Made by a program: the position numbers and the translations under genes | Part shown: positions 1 to 9,107 of the stretch, one piece after another | Numbering within the stretch: position 1 is the stretch's first letter | Layout of the letters: each line of letters opens with the position of its first letter | Notes under the pieces: generated by a model | Seen by the model: only the letters and a program-made list of their open reading frames with translations | What the model was told of the DNA's origin: nothing | Database searches by the model: none | DNA from: Paenibacillus larvae subsp. larvae | Lineage (GTDB): Bacteria; Bacillota; Bacilli; Paenibacillales; NBRC-103111 | Direction of reading: 5' to 3' | Assembly (NCBI RefSeq): GCF_002003265.1 | Contig: NZ_CP019687.1 | Coordinates: forward strand, 620,001 to 684,000 | Length of the DNA stretch: 64,000 nucleotides

Positions 1-2
1 GC

Positions 3-1025
3 TTTTCAGGTGAAATCACATCTACACTTCACAATCATCCGCTGATTGAAGTAAGGAATGAAGAATTGCAGGAGATTCCGGATGGGATAACTGTAGTAGC
101 TTCGGGCCCCCTTACTTCACCCGGATTATCCGAGCGGCTTCGTTCGTTAATGGGAGAAGAATACCTGTACTTCTATGACGCAGCGGCACCGATTGTAGAG
201 AAAGACTCTATCGATATGAGCAAGGTATATCTGGCATCCCGTTATGACAAAGGGGAGGCGGCTTATCTCAACTGCCCCATGACGGAGGAAGAATTCGATG
301 CTTTCCACGAGGCTTTGACGGAGGCAGAGGTGGCGCCGATTAAAGATTTTGAGAAAGAAATCTATTTTGAAGGCTGCATGCCTATTGAAGTGATGATGAA
401 ACGGGGAAAGCAAACGGCTCTTTACGGCCCCATGAAACCGGTTGGACTTATTAATCCTCACACCGGGAAACTGCCATATGCGGTTGTACAGCTTCGCCAA
501 GATAATGCTGCAGGAACTTTGTATAATCTTGTTGGTTTTCAAACCCACTTGAAGTGGGGAGAGCAAAAACGGGTCTTTTCTATGATTCCCGGCCTGGAGA
601 ATGCAGAGTTTGTCCGGTATGGGGTTATGCACCGGAATACGTTTATCAATTCGCCTAAATTGTTGGAACCGACATACCAGTTCAAACATAGACCTTCCTT
701 ATTTTTTGCCGGTCAAATGACCGGGGTGGAGGGTTACGTTGAATCGGCCGCTTCCGGTTTGATTGCAGGCATCAACGCAGCACGACTTGCAAAAGGAGAA
801 TCCTGTCTGACGTTCCCGAGGGAAACTGCCTTGGGCGGAATGGCCCATTATATAACAACTGCCGATTCTAAGCATTTTCAGCCTATGAATGCTAATTTTG
901 GTTTATTCCCTCCGCTTCCGGAAAGAATTAAAAATAAGAAAGAAAAGAATGAAAAACTGGCTAAGCGGGCACTTGAGACAATTCAGAATTTTTCGAAGAA
1001 TCTTGCCTGTTCTTCTTGTAAGTAA
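3..1025 (+). CDS. trmFO: TrmFO, folate/FAD-dependent tRNA U54 methyltransferase, 5' partial
   Basis: C-terminal 340 codons of the enzyme that makes 5-methyluridine at position 54 of the tRNA T-loop, using methylene-tetrahydrofolate and reduced FAD. The frame is open from base 3, so the start lies outside the window. Recognisable family segments are [10 protein letters not shown] near the window start, the GPLTSP stretch, and the C-terminal FAD-domain motif [18 protein letters not shown] around bases 709-765. The C-terminus ends in a Lys/Glu-rich helix and ACSSCK. It precedes hslV, as in other Bacillales, but the recombinase gene codV/xerC that often lies between them is absent. A terminator-like hairpin follows. 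Confidence 0.95.
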   Translation, partial: FSGEITSTLHNHPLIEVRNEELQEIPDGITVVASGPLTSPGLSERLRSLMGEEYLYFYDAAAPIVEKDSIDMSKVYLASRYDKGEAAYLNCPMTEEEFDAFHEALTEAEVAPIKDFEKEIYFEGCMPIEVMMKRGKQTALYGPMKPVGLINPHTGKLPYAVVQLRQDNAAGTLYNLVGFQTHLKWGEQKRVFSMIPGLENAEFVRYGVMHRNTFINSPKLLEPTYQFKHRPSLFFAGQMTGVEGYVESAASGLIAGINAARLAKGESCLTFPRETALGGMAHYITTADSKHFQPMNANFGLFPPLPERIKNKKEKNEKLAKRALETIQNFSKNLACSSCK

Positions 1026-1102
1026 ATCAGCCGCTATGTTACCATTATGTTGTTTAGAGTTAAATAAGCAGATACAAACGGTCAATGAGAAGTATCTGGA
1101 GC

Positions 1103-1150
1103 AAGAAGCAGCAACAACACGATTTTGTTTTGCTGCTGTTTCTTATTTCT
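1103..1150 (+). terminator. Terminator-like hairpin after trmFO
   Basis: GAAGCAGCAACAA pairs imperfectly with TTGTTTTGCTGCTGTTTC and is followed by a short T-rich stretch. It fits a rho-independent terminator separating trmFO from hslV. The U-tract is weak. Confidence 0.55.
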
Positions 1151-1203
1151 CACCCGTTCTAAAAAATGGATTCATAAAGGAATAGAGATGAGAGGTGAAC
1201 CTG

Positions 1204-1746
1204 ATGAATATGAGTTTTCACGCGACGACTATTTTCGCTATGCGCCGTGACGGTGAGGGGGCAATTGCCGGTGACGGACAGGTAACTTTTGGCGAGAATA
1301 TGATCATGAAGCAAACAGCTAAAAAGGTCAGAAGATTATATCGAGGTAAAGTGATAGCGGGATTTGCCGGTTCTGTGGCAGATGCGATTACCTTATTTGA
1401 AAAGTTTGAGGGTAAACTGGAAGAGCATCATGGAAATCTTCAGCGCGCAGCTGTTGAACTTGCCAAAGACTGGCGTTCTGACCGTGTGCTGCGAAAACTT
1501 GAAGCGATGCTGATTGTCATGGATACGTCGGGCCTTCTTCTTATATCAGGAAACGGAGAGATTATTGAACCGGACGACGGGATTATAGCAATCGGTTCAG
1601 GCGGAAGCTTTGCATTATCAGCAGGGAGAGCCCTCGCGAAATATGCCCCGCAAATGAGTGCCAAGGATATCGCAAAAGCTTCACTGGAGATGGCGGCTGA
1701 CATTTGTGTTTATACCAACCATAATATTATAGTCGAGGAACTGTAG
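1204..1746 (+). CDS. hslV: HslV/ClpQ (CodW) ATP-dependent protease peptidase subunit
   Basis: Peptidase subunit of the HslUV two-component protease, an N-terminal nucleophile hydrolase assembled as stacked hexamers under the HslU ATPase. Family blocks include [33 protein letters not shown] and ICVYTN near the end. Three in-frame starts are possible: GTG 1195, ATG 1204 and ATG 1210. The GAGGTG ribosome-binding sequence at 1192-1197 best fits ATG 1204. ATG 1210 would give M-S-F-H-A-T-T, which matches Bacillus CodW, where a serine after Met is the reported nucleophile. It lies directly upstream of hslU. Confidence 0.93.
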   Translation: MNMSFHATTIFAMRRDGEGAIAGDGQVTFGENMIMKQTAKKVRRLYRGKVIAGFAGSVADAITLFEKFEGKLEEHHGNLQRAAVELAKDWRSDRVLRKLEAMLIVMDTSGLLLISGNGEIIEPDDGIIAIGSGGSFALSAGRALAKYAPQMSAKDIAKASLEMAADICVYTNHNIIVEEL

Positions 1747-1915
1747 CAGCCTTGCTTTTGGCTTTATCATTTTGGCGGGTTGTCCTAATGCGTCTGTGAT
1801 GATGGGTGAAAGGCACCAGGGAAGAAGTCAAGCCGGCGGCATAGAACTGCAATGCTGCATTTTCTATTATGCTATATATATAATAGCCTTTTTCAGATAC
1901 AAGGAGGGTTTTACG

Positions 1916-3310
1916 TTGACTAACAGTGCTCTTACTCCAAGAGAAATCGTTAAAGAATTGGACCGGTATATCGTTGGGCAAAAAGAAGCGAAAAAATCCG
2001 TAGCCGTTGCACTGCGCAACCGGTACCGCCGCAGTTTGCTGGATGAATCCATGAAGGATGAGATTGTTCCCAAAAACATTCTGATGATCGGGCCAACCGG
2101 AGTAGGGAAAACGGAAATTGCTCGCAGGCTGGCTAAATTAGTTAAGGCTCCATTTGTAAAAATTGAAGCGACCAAATTTACGGAAGTCGGTTATGTGGGA
2201 AGAGATGTGGAATCAATGGTCCGGGATTTGGTGGAAACATCAATTCGAATGGTCAAAGCGGAAAAAACAGAAAAACTGAAGGACCGGGCAGAACAGCTGG
2301 CCAATGACAGATTGGTTTCGATCCTGGTTCCCAGCCCCAAAAGCTCAAAGGGTCAGAGGAACCCGCTGGAAATGTTTTTTTCATCCCAACAGCATCAGGA
2401 AGAGGATGAAGAAAAGAAGGATTCGGGTCTTGCTGAACGCCGTTTAGAAATGAAAGAGAAACTTCTGCGTGGGGAATTGGAAGATACCATGGTAGAAGTT
2501 GAGGTAGAAGACAACGCCCCTTCCATGCTTGATATGCTTGCTGGCCAGGGCAATGAACAAATGGGCATGAATATGCAGGAGATGTTTGGTAATCTTATGC
2601 CTAAGAGGACAAAAAGACGGAAGCTCACCGTTAAAGAAGCCCGCAAGATTTTGACTCATGAAGAAGCGCAAAAGTTAATGGACATGGATGAGGTCGTCCA
2701 GGAGTCCATAGAACGTGCTGAGCAGTCCGGCATCATCTTTATTGATGAGATTGACAAAATTGCCAGTACAGGCCGCGGAAACGGTCCCGACGTGTCTCGT
2801 GAGGGTGTACAAAGAGATATATTGCCTATCGTTGAAGGATCAACAATTATGACCAAATACGGCCCTGTAAAAACCGATTATATTCTGTTTGTGGCTGCAG
2901 GAGCTTTCCATATTGCCAAACCGTCGGATCTGATCCCGGAATTGCAAGGACGTTTTCCTATCAGAGTGGAGCTCAACAATTTGACACTGGACGATTTTGT
3001 GCTTATACTCAAAGAGCCCAAAAATGCACTAACGAAACAATATGTCGCTTTATTGGAAACAGAAGGGATTACAGTTGAATTCTCCCAGAAGGCTATCGAG
3101 GAGATTGCCCGCATTGCGGTGGAAGTAAATCAAAGTACCGAGAATATAGGAGCAAGAAGATTGCATACGATTTTGGAGAAGCTTCTTGAGGATTTGTCTT
3201 TTGAAGCTCCTGAACTGACACTGGAAACCATGCTGATCACGCCCGAATATGTGCGCGAGAAGCTTTCAAATATAGTGGAAAACCGCGACCTAAGTCAATA
3301 TATTTTGTAA
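1916..3310 (+). CDS. hslU: HslU/ClpY (CodX) ATPase subunit of the HslUV protease
   Basis: AAA+ unfoldase that feeds substrates to HslV. It is 464 aa from a TTG start at 1916, chosen because AAGGAGGG (1901-1908) is ideally placed and the protein then begins [12 protein letters not shown], like the family. Upstream in-frame codons lack a ribosome-binding site. Walker A GPTGVGKT is near residues 59-66 and Walker B IIFIDEID near 274. The acidic intermediate domain lies between them, and the C-terminus ends DLSQYIL, the conserved tail that docks into HslV. The 170-bp gap after hslV holds no gene, only an AT-rich stretch with TATAAT at 1879-1884 and no convincing -35. Confidence 0.95.
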   Translation: MTNSALTPREIVKELDRYIVGQKEAKKSVAVALRNRYRRSLLDESMKDEIVPKNILMIGPTGVGKTEIARRLAKLVKAPFVKIEATKFTEVGYVGRDVESMVRDLVETSIRMVKAEKTEKLKDRAEQLANDRLVSILVPSPKSSKGQRNPLEMFFSSQQHQEEDEEKKDSGLAERRLEMKEKLLRGELEDTMVEVEVEDNAPSMLDMLAGQGNEQMGMNMQEMFGNLMPKRTKRRKLTVKEARKILTHEEAQKLMDMDEVVQESIERAEQSGIIFIDEIDKIASTGRGNGPDVSREGVQRDILPIVEGSTIMTKYGPVKTDYILFVAAGAFHIAKPSDLIPELQGRFPIRVELNNLTLDDFVLILKEPKNALTKQYVALLETEGITVEFSQKAIEEIARIAVEVNQSTENIGARRLHTILEKLLEDLSFEAPELTLETMLITPEYVREKLSNIVENRDLSQYIL

Positions 3311-3344
3311 GGCCATCACAGGGTGGTTAGTAGGAGGCAAGGGA

Positions 3345-4130
3345 ATGACATTATTGGGTAAAACGAGAAGACTGAATCGTCTGCTTCAAAAAGAAGCGGG
3401 GAATGCCGTGAGTTTTATGTCTATGGCAGATGTACTTCGCGATATTATTCAATCTAACATTTACGTCGTGAGCCGCAAGGGTAAAATTCTTGGTTATGCG
3501 ACGACAAATGAGTTACCAACATCTCAAATCAATCAGACCGTAGTGGCGGAAAAAAGATTTTCCCCTGAATTTAATGAAGTTTTGTTAAAAGTGGAAGAAA
3601 CCACCTCGAATGTGGATCACTCCAGCCCATATCAATCTTATACTGAACAGATGGAGATTTTGTCCGAGTATACGTTTTTTACAATAGTTCCCATTGTCGG
3701 GGCTGGTGACCGATTAGGGACTTTAGTCCTGGCTCGTATGCAAGGCCCGTTTGTAGATGATGATCTCGTTCTTGCCGAGTATGGGTCTACGGTTGTAGCC
3801 ATGGAAATTTTACGCGAACGTGCGGAGGAAATTGAGGAAGAAGCCCGGAACAAAGCAGTGGTTCAGGTGGCGATCGGGTCCTTATCCTTTAGCGAGCTTG
3901 AGGCCGTTGAGCACATTTTTGAGGAACTGGAAGGAAAAGAAGGTCTGCTAGTAGCCAGTAAAATCGCGGATCGAGTAGGAATTACAAGATCGGTTATCGT
4001 CAACGCCCTGCGTAAACTGGAAAGTGCCGGTGTAATAGAAACACGCTCCTTGGGGATGAAAGGAACGTACATCAGAATCTTGAACACCAACCTTCTGGCC
4101 GCTATCGATCACACCAAATCCAAACTATAA
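3345..4130 (+). CDS. codY: CodY, GTP- and branched-chain-amino-acid-sensing global regulator
   Basis: Pleiotropic repressor of stationary-phase, nutrient and often motility genes in Firmicutes. It is 261 aa, the usual length. The N-terminal GAF domain binds isoleucine/valine and opens [13 protein letters not shown]. The C-terminal winged helix contains [20 protein letters not shown] around residues 204-223. AGGAGG precedes the ATG at good distance. It is the last gene of the hslV-hslU-codY group and is closed by a strong terminator. In Bacillus, CodY represses the adjacent fla/che operon; whether it does so here cannot be seen directly. Confidence 0.97.
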   Translation: MTLLGKTRRLNRLLQKEAGNAVSFMSMADVLRDIIQSNIYVVSRKGKILGYATTNELPTSQINQTVVAEKRFSPEFNEVLLKVEETTSNVDHSSPYQSYTEQMEILSEYTFFTIVPIVGAGDRLGTLVLARMQGPFVDDDLVLAEYGSTVVAMEILRERAEEIEEEARNKAVVQVAIGSLSFSELEAVEHIFEELEGKEGLLVASKIADRVGITRSVIVNALRKLESAGVIETRSLGMKGTYIRILNTNLLAAIDHTKSKL

Positions 4131-4171
4131 AGGGAAATCCTGTTAGTTCCCTGTTCATATGAGTATGATCT

Positions 4172-4209
4172 AAAAGACCTGTATCTTTTTAAAAGATAGG
4201 TCTTTTTTC
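4172..4209 (+). terminator. Rho-independent terminator after codY
   Basis: AAAGACCT-GTATCTTTT pairs with AAAAGATA-GGTCTTT, followed by TTTTTT. It separates codY from the flagellar operon, so flgB needs its own promoter in the AT-rich 4210-4370 stretch. A TATACT at 4248-4253 is a possible -10, but no good -35 pairs with it. Confidence 0.9.
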
Positions 4210-4370
4210 TTATTGTTTAAACGGGCAGAATGAAGCAAAATTTTATTTATACTTTATTAAATTTTTCTTCAAATTGCGACTTAAAAACCAAAATTGTGTC
4301 GAAGTAAGAAGGAAAATAAATTTTAGCCGTTGAATATGGAAAATGATTTCTAAAAATGAAGGGGGGGTGA

Positions 4371-4784
4371 ATGATGGATTTTCTGAACAAACCTTCACTA
4401 TCCCTCATGGAACGTTCATTGGATGCGTCAGCATTAAGACAAAGAGTGATTGCCAACAATGTGGCGAACGTGGATACTCCACAATTTAAACGCTCGGACG
4501 TTCTTTTTGAGGAGCTGCTACAGAACGAAATAACCGGATCGGTAAAACCGTTGGAAGGATACCGGACAGACCCGCGCCATTTCAAAATCGGACAGCCGTC
4601 TTTGCCTGAAGGGGCGCAAATTTCGACAGATGAGCATACCGCGATGAACAACAACGGAAACAACGTGGATATGGATTATGAAATGGCTCTTATGGCCAAG
4701 AACCAGCTCAAATACAACACGTTAGTACAGCAAATGAACGCAGACTTCAAAAAACTGAGAACTGTGATGGAAGGAAGGCGGTAG
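4371..4784 (+). CDS. flgB: FlgB, flagellar proximal rod protein
   Basis: First gene of the fla/che operon. It encodes a 137-aa proximal rod protein that crosses the periplasm-equivalent space between the MS ring and hook. The N-terminal rod motif is RQRVIANNVANVDTPQFKR (residues 23-41), and the C-terminal helix MALMAKNQLKYNTLVQQM is the usual axial-family end. ATG 4371 and ATG 4374 are both in frame behind AAGGGGGGGTGA. Confidence 0.95.
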   Translation: MMDFLNKPSLSLMERSLDASALRQRVIANNVANVDTPQFKRSDVLFEELLQNEITGSVKPLEGYRTDPRHFKIGQPSLPEGAQISTDEHTAMNNNGNNVDMDYEMALMAKNQLKYNTLVQQMNADFKKLRTVMEGRR

Positions 4785-4787
4785 AAA

Positions 4788-5237
4788 ATGCGGCTAACAA
4801 ACGGGTTTGATATCAGCAGTAGTGCACTGACAGCTCAAAGGCTCCGGATGGATGTGATTTCCTCCAACATCGCTAATGCGGATAGTACACGCGGCAAGTT
4901 TGTAGATGGCAAATGGGTTCCTTACCAGCGCAAAATGGTGGTTGTTGAACCTAAAAATCAGACAAATTTTGCGCAAAATTTACAAAATGCGATGAAAAAC
5001 GGAACGGGACAAGGTGTGAGAGTGTCGAACATTGTAGGAGACCAGACTCCCTTTAAAAGGGTATATAATCCGGTTCACCCGGACTCTGATGCGGATGGCT
5101 ATGTATACATGCCAAATGTGGACATCCAAAAAGAAATGGTAGATATGATTTCGGCCACCCGCTCCTACGAAGCGAACGTAACAGCACTTAACGCCACGAA
5201 AGGGATGATAACAAAAGCGCTGGAGATCGGGAGATAA
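4788..5237 (+). CDS. flgC: FlgC, flagellar proximal rod protein
   Basis: Rod protein of 149 aa that assembles with FlgB, FlgF/G homologues and FliE. The N-terminal axial motif RMDVISSNIANADST is at residues 21-35, and the C-terminal helix MISATRSYEANVTALNATK is typical. It follows flgB by 3 nt. Confidence 0.95.
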   Translation: MRLTNGFDISSSALTAQRLRMDVISSNIANADSTRGKFVDGKWVPYQRKMVVVEPKNQTNFAQNLQNAMKNGTGQGVRVSNIVGDQTPFKRVYNPVHPDSDADGYVYMPNVDIQKEMVDMISATRSYEANVTALNATKGMITKALEIGR

Positions 5238-5258
5238 TCATAAAAGGGAGGATGCGGG

Positions 5259-5573
5259 ATGATTCAAGGTGTTGACACAATATATACGCCGTGGGTGAAA
5301 CAGGTCCAGGATGTCCAGGACAAAACGAACCCAGCCGGGGCCGCTCAGGCAACCGAAAAGTTCGGCTCTTTTCTGCTGGATGCAATCGACGATTTGAACA
5401 AGCAGCAGTTAAGCGTAGATGACATGAACCAGAAATTTGTAAAAGGGGAGATAACGGATATTCATCAGTTAATGGTGGCTTCTGAAAAAGCATCTCTTGG
5501 ACTTGAACTGGCTGTTCAGGTAAGAAATAAAGCGATCGAAGCTTATCAGGATATCATGAGGATTCAGATTTAA
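5259..5573 (+). CDS. fliE: FliE, flagellar hook-basal body adaptor
   Basis: Small (104 aa) protein linking the MS ring to the rod, and among the first substrates of the flagellar export gate. The C-terminal family block is DIHQLMVASEKASLGLELAVQVRNKAIEAYQ-type helix, ending DIMRIQI. AAGGGAGG precedes the ATG. A 55-bp palindromic repeat separates it from fliF. Confidence 0.94.
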   Translation: MIQGVDTIYTPWVKQVQDVQDKTNPAGAAQATEKFGSFLLDAIDDLNKQQLSVDDMNQKFVKGEITDIHQLMVASEKASLGLELAVQVRNKAIEAYQDIMRIQI

Positions 5574-5578
5574 TAAGG

Positions 5579-5633
5579 TGAATCAATTTCATAATATAAC
5601 TCGGATGGATATCTAAGTTATGAAATTGATTCA
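5579..5633 (+). repeat. Palindromic intergenic repeat, copy A (upstream of fliF)
   Basis: The left arm TGAATCAATTTCATAA (5579-5594) is perfectly complementary to the right arm TTATGAAATTGATTCA (5618-5633). The 23-nt interior contains CGGATGGATATCTAAG. The same ends recur upstream of pyrH and rseP. It lies in the operon mRNA between fliE and fliF and would form a strong stem-loop without a U-tract, so it is not an obvious terminator. It is interpreted as a small dispersed repeat. Confidence 0.85.
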
Positions 5634-5674
5634 GGTGAGTACATAATTAACATTTGGTCGGATGGGGTGACATA

Positions 5675-7258
5675 GTGAACGAAAAAATCGGCCAATATTG
5701 GGGGAGAGTCAAACAATATTGGAACAAATACAGCAAAAAAACGAAAATCACCTTGATCGCAGCCGCTGTGTTCATGATTCTGACCGTCGGGATAATCAGT
5801 TACAACTTATCCAAAACTGAATATTCAACCGCATTTACCAATTTGCAGCCGAATGCGGCGGCGGATATCAAGGCTTATCTCGATCAGGAAAAAATCCCGT
5901 ATAAGCTCAGCGCCGACGGCAAGAGTATCGGGGTTCCGACTGCCCAGGTAGCCGAAGTGAAAATCGCGGTTGAATCAAAAGGACTTAACAAAGGCGGGAA
6001 TGTAGGATACGGCATATTTGATCAGTCGGGTTCTTTTGGAACGACAGACAATCAGTTTGAAATGCAAAAGCTGAATGCCATGCAAGGCGAGCTGCAGCAG
6101 TTGATCAATTCCAACCAGGCGATTGCAAACTCCAAAGTGCTGATCAACATCCCTGAGCAAGGAGTATTCCTTTCGAAAAATGAGGAAAAGGCAAGTGCTT
6201 CCGTCGTACTGGAAGTGAAGCAAGGATATACGCTTGATCAAAATCAGATCGATACGATTTATAATCTGGTGTCCCACAGTGTGAAAAATCTGCCACTGGA
6301 CAATATCACGATAGCTGACCAATTTGGCCAGTATATGGTTCCTTCCAAAGCAGACGGTTCTCCGCAGGGAAGCACGCAAGTCGCTAACCAATTCCAGGTT
6401 AAGAAGCAGTTTGAAAGCGACATGCAGCGGAATATTGTGAATCTGCTGGCTCCCATGTACGGGCAAAATAAAGTAGTGGTGAATGTCGTTTCTACCATGA
6501 ATTTCGATCAAAAGAAAACCAAAGAGCAATTGGTTAGTGCCCCTAATCAAGATGAGCAAAAGGGCCTAGAGATATCGGTCCAGGAATTGCAAAAATCTGC
6601 AAGCAGTGACGGGGCAACGGCAGGCGGTGTTGCCGGAAGCGGCACTAACGATGTTCCGGGTTATGAAAGCACTTCAAATTCCGGAAACAGCAAGTCGGAA
6701 GAAAACCAGAAAACCGTTAACTATGAAGTGAATAGAATCACAAATGATATTATTCGCGCACCGTATGTTGTGAAGGATTTGAATATAACAGTTGCGATTG
6801 ACACAAAAAGTGTGAATGGAAACCCCGGAAAAATCGAAAACGCGGAGCTGCTTGAAAATGCCATGAAAGGAATCGTAAAGACGGCACTGGCGGACAGCGG
6901 GGTGGAATATGAGCAGGCTGACATTGATAAAAAAGTCACGATTATTCCTAAAGAGCTCCAATCACCAAGCTCAACAACCGCATCCAACTTGAACAATTAC
7001 CTGCTTTACGGCGGCATTGGACTGGCAGCATTGGCATTAATCGCCGGTACTGTATTTGCCCTTCGCAGGCGCAAGAAAAATCTTCTTGAAGAAGAGGAAG
7101 AATACATAACCACCGGCCAGCAGCAGGTGGAATATCCGACAATTGATATTGAAAATGTGACTAATGATAATCAAGTGCGCAAACAGCTTGAAACATTAGC
7201 AAAGAAAAAACCGGAAGAGTTTGTGAATTTGCTGCGAACTTGGTTGGTGGATGAATAG
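5675..7258 (+). CDS. fliF: FliF, flagellar MS-ring protein
   Basis: Membrane-embedded base-plate ring on which motor, rod and export gate assemble. It is 527 aa from GTG 5675, supported by GGGGTGA just upstream; an in-frame start further upstream (5654) is less likely. The first membrane segment is near residues 22-42, followed by ring-building motifs such as NLQPNAAADIKAYLD and GYGIFD. The second membrane segment (LLYGGIGLAALALIAGTVF) is near 443-463. The acidic C-terminal tail that binds FliG ends LLRTWLVDE. Confidence 0.96.
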   Translation: MNEKIGQYWGRVKQYWNKYSKKTKITLIAAAVFMILTVGIISYNLSKTEYSTAFTNLQPNAAADIKAYLDQEKIPYKLSADGKSIGVPTAQVAEVKIAVESKGLNKGGNVGYGIFDQSGSFGTTDNQFEMQKLNAMQGELQQLINSNQAIANSKVLINIPEQGVFLSKNEEKASASVVLEVKQGYTLDQNQIDTIYNLVSHSVKNLPLDNITIADQFGQYMVPSKADGSPQGSTQVANQFQVKKQFESDMQRNIVNLLAPMYGQNKVVVNVVSTMNFDQKKTKEQLVSAPNQDEQKGLEISVQELQKSASSDGATAGGVAGSGTNDVPGYESTSNSGNSKSEENQKTVNYEVNRITNDIIRAPYVVKDLNITVAIDTKSVNGNPGKIENAELLENAMKGIVKTALADSGVEYEQADIDKKVTIIPKELQSPSSTTASNLNNYLLYGGIGLAALALIAGTVFALRRRKKNLLEEEEEYITTGQQQVEYPTIDIENVTNDNQVRKQLETLAKKKPEEFVNLLRTWLVDE

Positions 7259-7270
7259 AGGTGTGCTTGT

Positions 7271-8287
7271 TTGGCTAGACCCATGCAGCAGGGTTTGACA
7301 GGCAGACAAAAGGCGGCAATCCTTTTAATCAGCCTGGGACCCGAAGTATCCGCTCAGATTTTTAAACATCTTCGTGAGGAAGAAATCGAACAGCTGACAC
7401 TTGAAATTGCCAATGTCCGGAAAGTAGATGCTTTGGATAAGGAAACAATTCTTTCCGAGTTCCATCAAATTTGCCTGGCGCAGGAATACATTTCCCAAGG
7501 CGGGATAGAGTACGCCAAGGATATTCTGGAGAAAGCGTTAGGTTCACAAAAAGCAGTTGACATCATCAGCCGTTTGACTGCGACTTTACAGGTACGACCT
7601 TTTGATTTTGCCCGTAAAGCTGATCCGGGACAGATTCTAAACTTTATCCAAAACGAGAACTCGCAAACGATCGCGCTGGTACTTTCTTATTTGCAGCCCG
7701 AACAGGCTTCCATCATTTTATCTGCTCTTCCGCAGGAAAAGCAGGCGGATGTCGCTAAACGTGTAGCTTTGATGGATAGTACGTCCCCGGAAGTCATCAG
7801 TCAGGTGGAGCGCGTTTTGGAGCAAAAACTGTCAGCAACCGTAACGCAGGACTATACTTCAGCAGGCGGCATTGCATCCATTGTGCAAATCCTAAACGGA
7901 GTAGACCGCGGGACGGAAAGAACCATTCTCGATTCGCTCGAGATTCAAGATCCCGAGCTTGCCGAAGAGATCAAGAAACGGATGTTTGTGTTCGAAGATA
8001 TTGTCAACATCGACAATCCCTCGATTCAGCGTATCATCCGCGATATCGAGAACAGCGATCTTCAGCTTGCGCTTAAGGTTGCAAGTGAAGAATTGCGGGC
8101 AACCATTTTCCAGAACATGTCCAAACGGATGGCCGAAACATTCAAGGAGGAAATGGAATTTATGGGACCTGTCCGGCTGCGTGATGTGGAAGAAGCTCAA
8201 ACCCGTATCGTAGCAACAATTCGCCGTCTGGAAGAGGCTGGTGAAATCATCATCGCCCGCGGTGGAGGAGATGATATTATTGTCTAA
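7271..8287 (+). CDS. fliG: FliG, flagellar motor switch protein
   Basis: Rotor component that binds FliF and FliM and receives torque from the stator. It is 338 aa from a TTG start with AGGTG seven bases upstream. The N-terminal block is LTGRQKAAILLISLGPE. The middle region has the conserved LSYLQPEQAS. The charged C-terminal domain (VFEDIVNIDNPSIQRIIRDI and following) is the torque-generating part. The stop overlaps the start of fliH. Confidence 0.96.
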   Translation: MARPMQQGLTGRQKAAILLISLGPEVSAQIFKHLREEEIEQLTLEIANVRKVDALDKETILSEFHQICLAQEYISQGGIEYAKDILEKALGSQKAVDIISRLTATLQVRPFDFARKADPGQILNFIQNENSQTIALVLSYLQPEQASIILSALPQEKQADVAKRVALMDSTSPEVISQVERVLEQKLSATVTQDYTSAGGIASIVQILNGVDRGTERTILDSLEIQDPELAEEIKKRMFVFEDIVNIDNPSIQRIIRDIENSDLQLALKVASEELRATIFQNMSKRMAETFKEEMEFMGPVRLRDVEEAQTRIVATIRRLEEAGEIIIARGGGDDIIV

Positions 8288-9107
8288 TTTGATCAAATCG
8301 TTACATTACGTGGAATTAGACGATGCTCATACGATTCGTTCTGTACAACCTAAACCTCCTGTATCTGCCGGTGCAGAGGTAGAACCGGGGATGTCTCAGG
8401 AGGAAATGCAGGAACTGCATGATACCCAGAAACTTAAAGAAACGATTCTGAAGGATGCCGAACAATACGCGGAGGAGCAAATTCAACAGGCCATGCAGGA
8501 ATGTGCCGATCTCCGGGAACAAGCAGAACAGGAAATCTCCTCCTGGTGGGAACAGCGAAGATCCGATGATAAAGAGCTGATTGAAGAGCTTAAGGATCAA
8601 GGCTATGAAGAAGGGTTCAGGAAAGGAAGTCATGAAGCGCTGGATAAAGTCCGCGAAGAACATGCCGGCATGCTTGCTGAAGCGAGAACCATATTGGAAC
8701 AATCCTACCAGTTAAAAGAGAGAATCATTCAAGAATCGGAACCTTTTTTGATCGATTTGAGCTGTTCCATAGCCGAGAAGATCATTCAGCATCAACTGAC
8801 CTTGTCTCCAGAATGGGTCAAAGAAATGATTCAGGGAGTCTTGTCCAGACGGAGGGAGAAAGGAACGATTACCCTTTGCGTATCTCCTAAACATTTCGCT
8901 TACATCCAAGATGCGCGGGAAGAACTCCTGACTTCTATCGATTCGCTCGCTGAGCTGGAGATCTTGCCGGACCCTGCGGTAAAAGACCACGGTTGTGTGA
9001 TACGCTCGACTTTTGGCAGCATTGATGCGCGTATAGATACTCAGCTTAAAGAAATCAAGCATGCCCTGCGTCAGATTTCGATACAGGATGAAGGTGAGGG
9101 ATCCTGA
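8280..9107 (+). CDS. fliH: FliH, flagellar export ATPase regulator
   Basis: Negative regulator and adaptor of the FliI ATPase. It has a long charged helical middle (roughly residues 60-170) and a C-terminal FliI-binding domain with ISRR/REKGTITLCVSPKHF and a GCVIRSTFGSIDARID-type end. TTG 8280 is chosen because GGAGG (8264-8268) is ten bases upstream; ATG 8271 is too close. It overlaps fliG by 8 nt and abuts fliI. Confidence 0.88.
   Translation: MSNLIKSLHYVELDDAHTIRSVQPKPPVSAGAEVEPGMSQEEMQELHDTQKLKETILKDAEQYAEEQIQQAMQECADLREQAEQEISSWWEQRRSDDKELIEELKDQGYEEGFRKGSHEALDKVREEHAGMLAEARTILEQSYQLKERIIQESEPFLIDLSCSIAEKIIQHQLTLSPEWVKEMIQGVLSRRREKGTITLCVSPKHFAYIQDAREELLTSIDSLAELEILPDPAVKDHGCVIRSTFGSIDARIDTQLKEIKHALRQISIQDEGEGS

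Noticed and set aside
1160-1182. AAATGGATTCAT before hslV as a fourth repeat copy
   Set aside because: It shares only about 12 nt with the right end of copy B and has no left arm.
1879-1884. TATAAT upstream of hslU
   Set aside because: No acceptable -35 at 16-18 nt. AT-rich coincidence is likely.
1772-1915. N-terminal extension of HslU
   Set aside because: No ribosome-binding site. Homologous sequence begins at TTG 1916 behind AAGGAGGG.
4282-4333. Possible sigma-D promoter upstream of flgB (TAAA at 4282, GCCGTTGA at 4326)
   Set aside because: No TAAA lies at the required 14-16 nt from GCCGTTGA, and the sequence 15 nt after TAAA matches poorly. Not reported as a feature.
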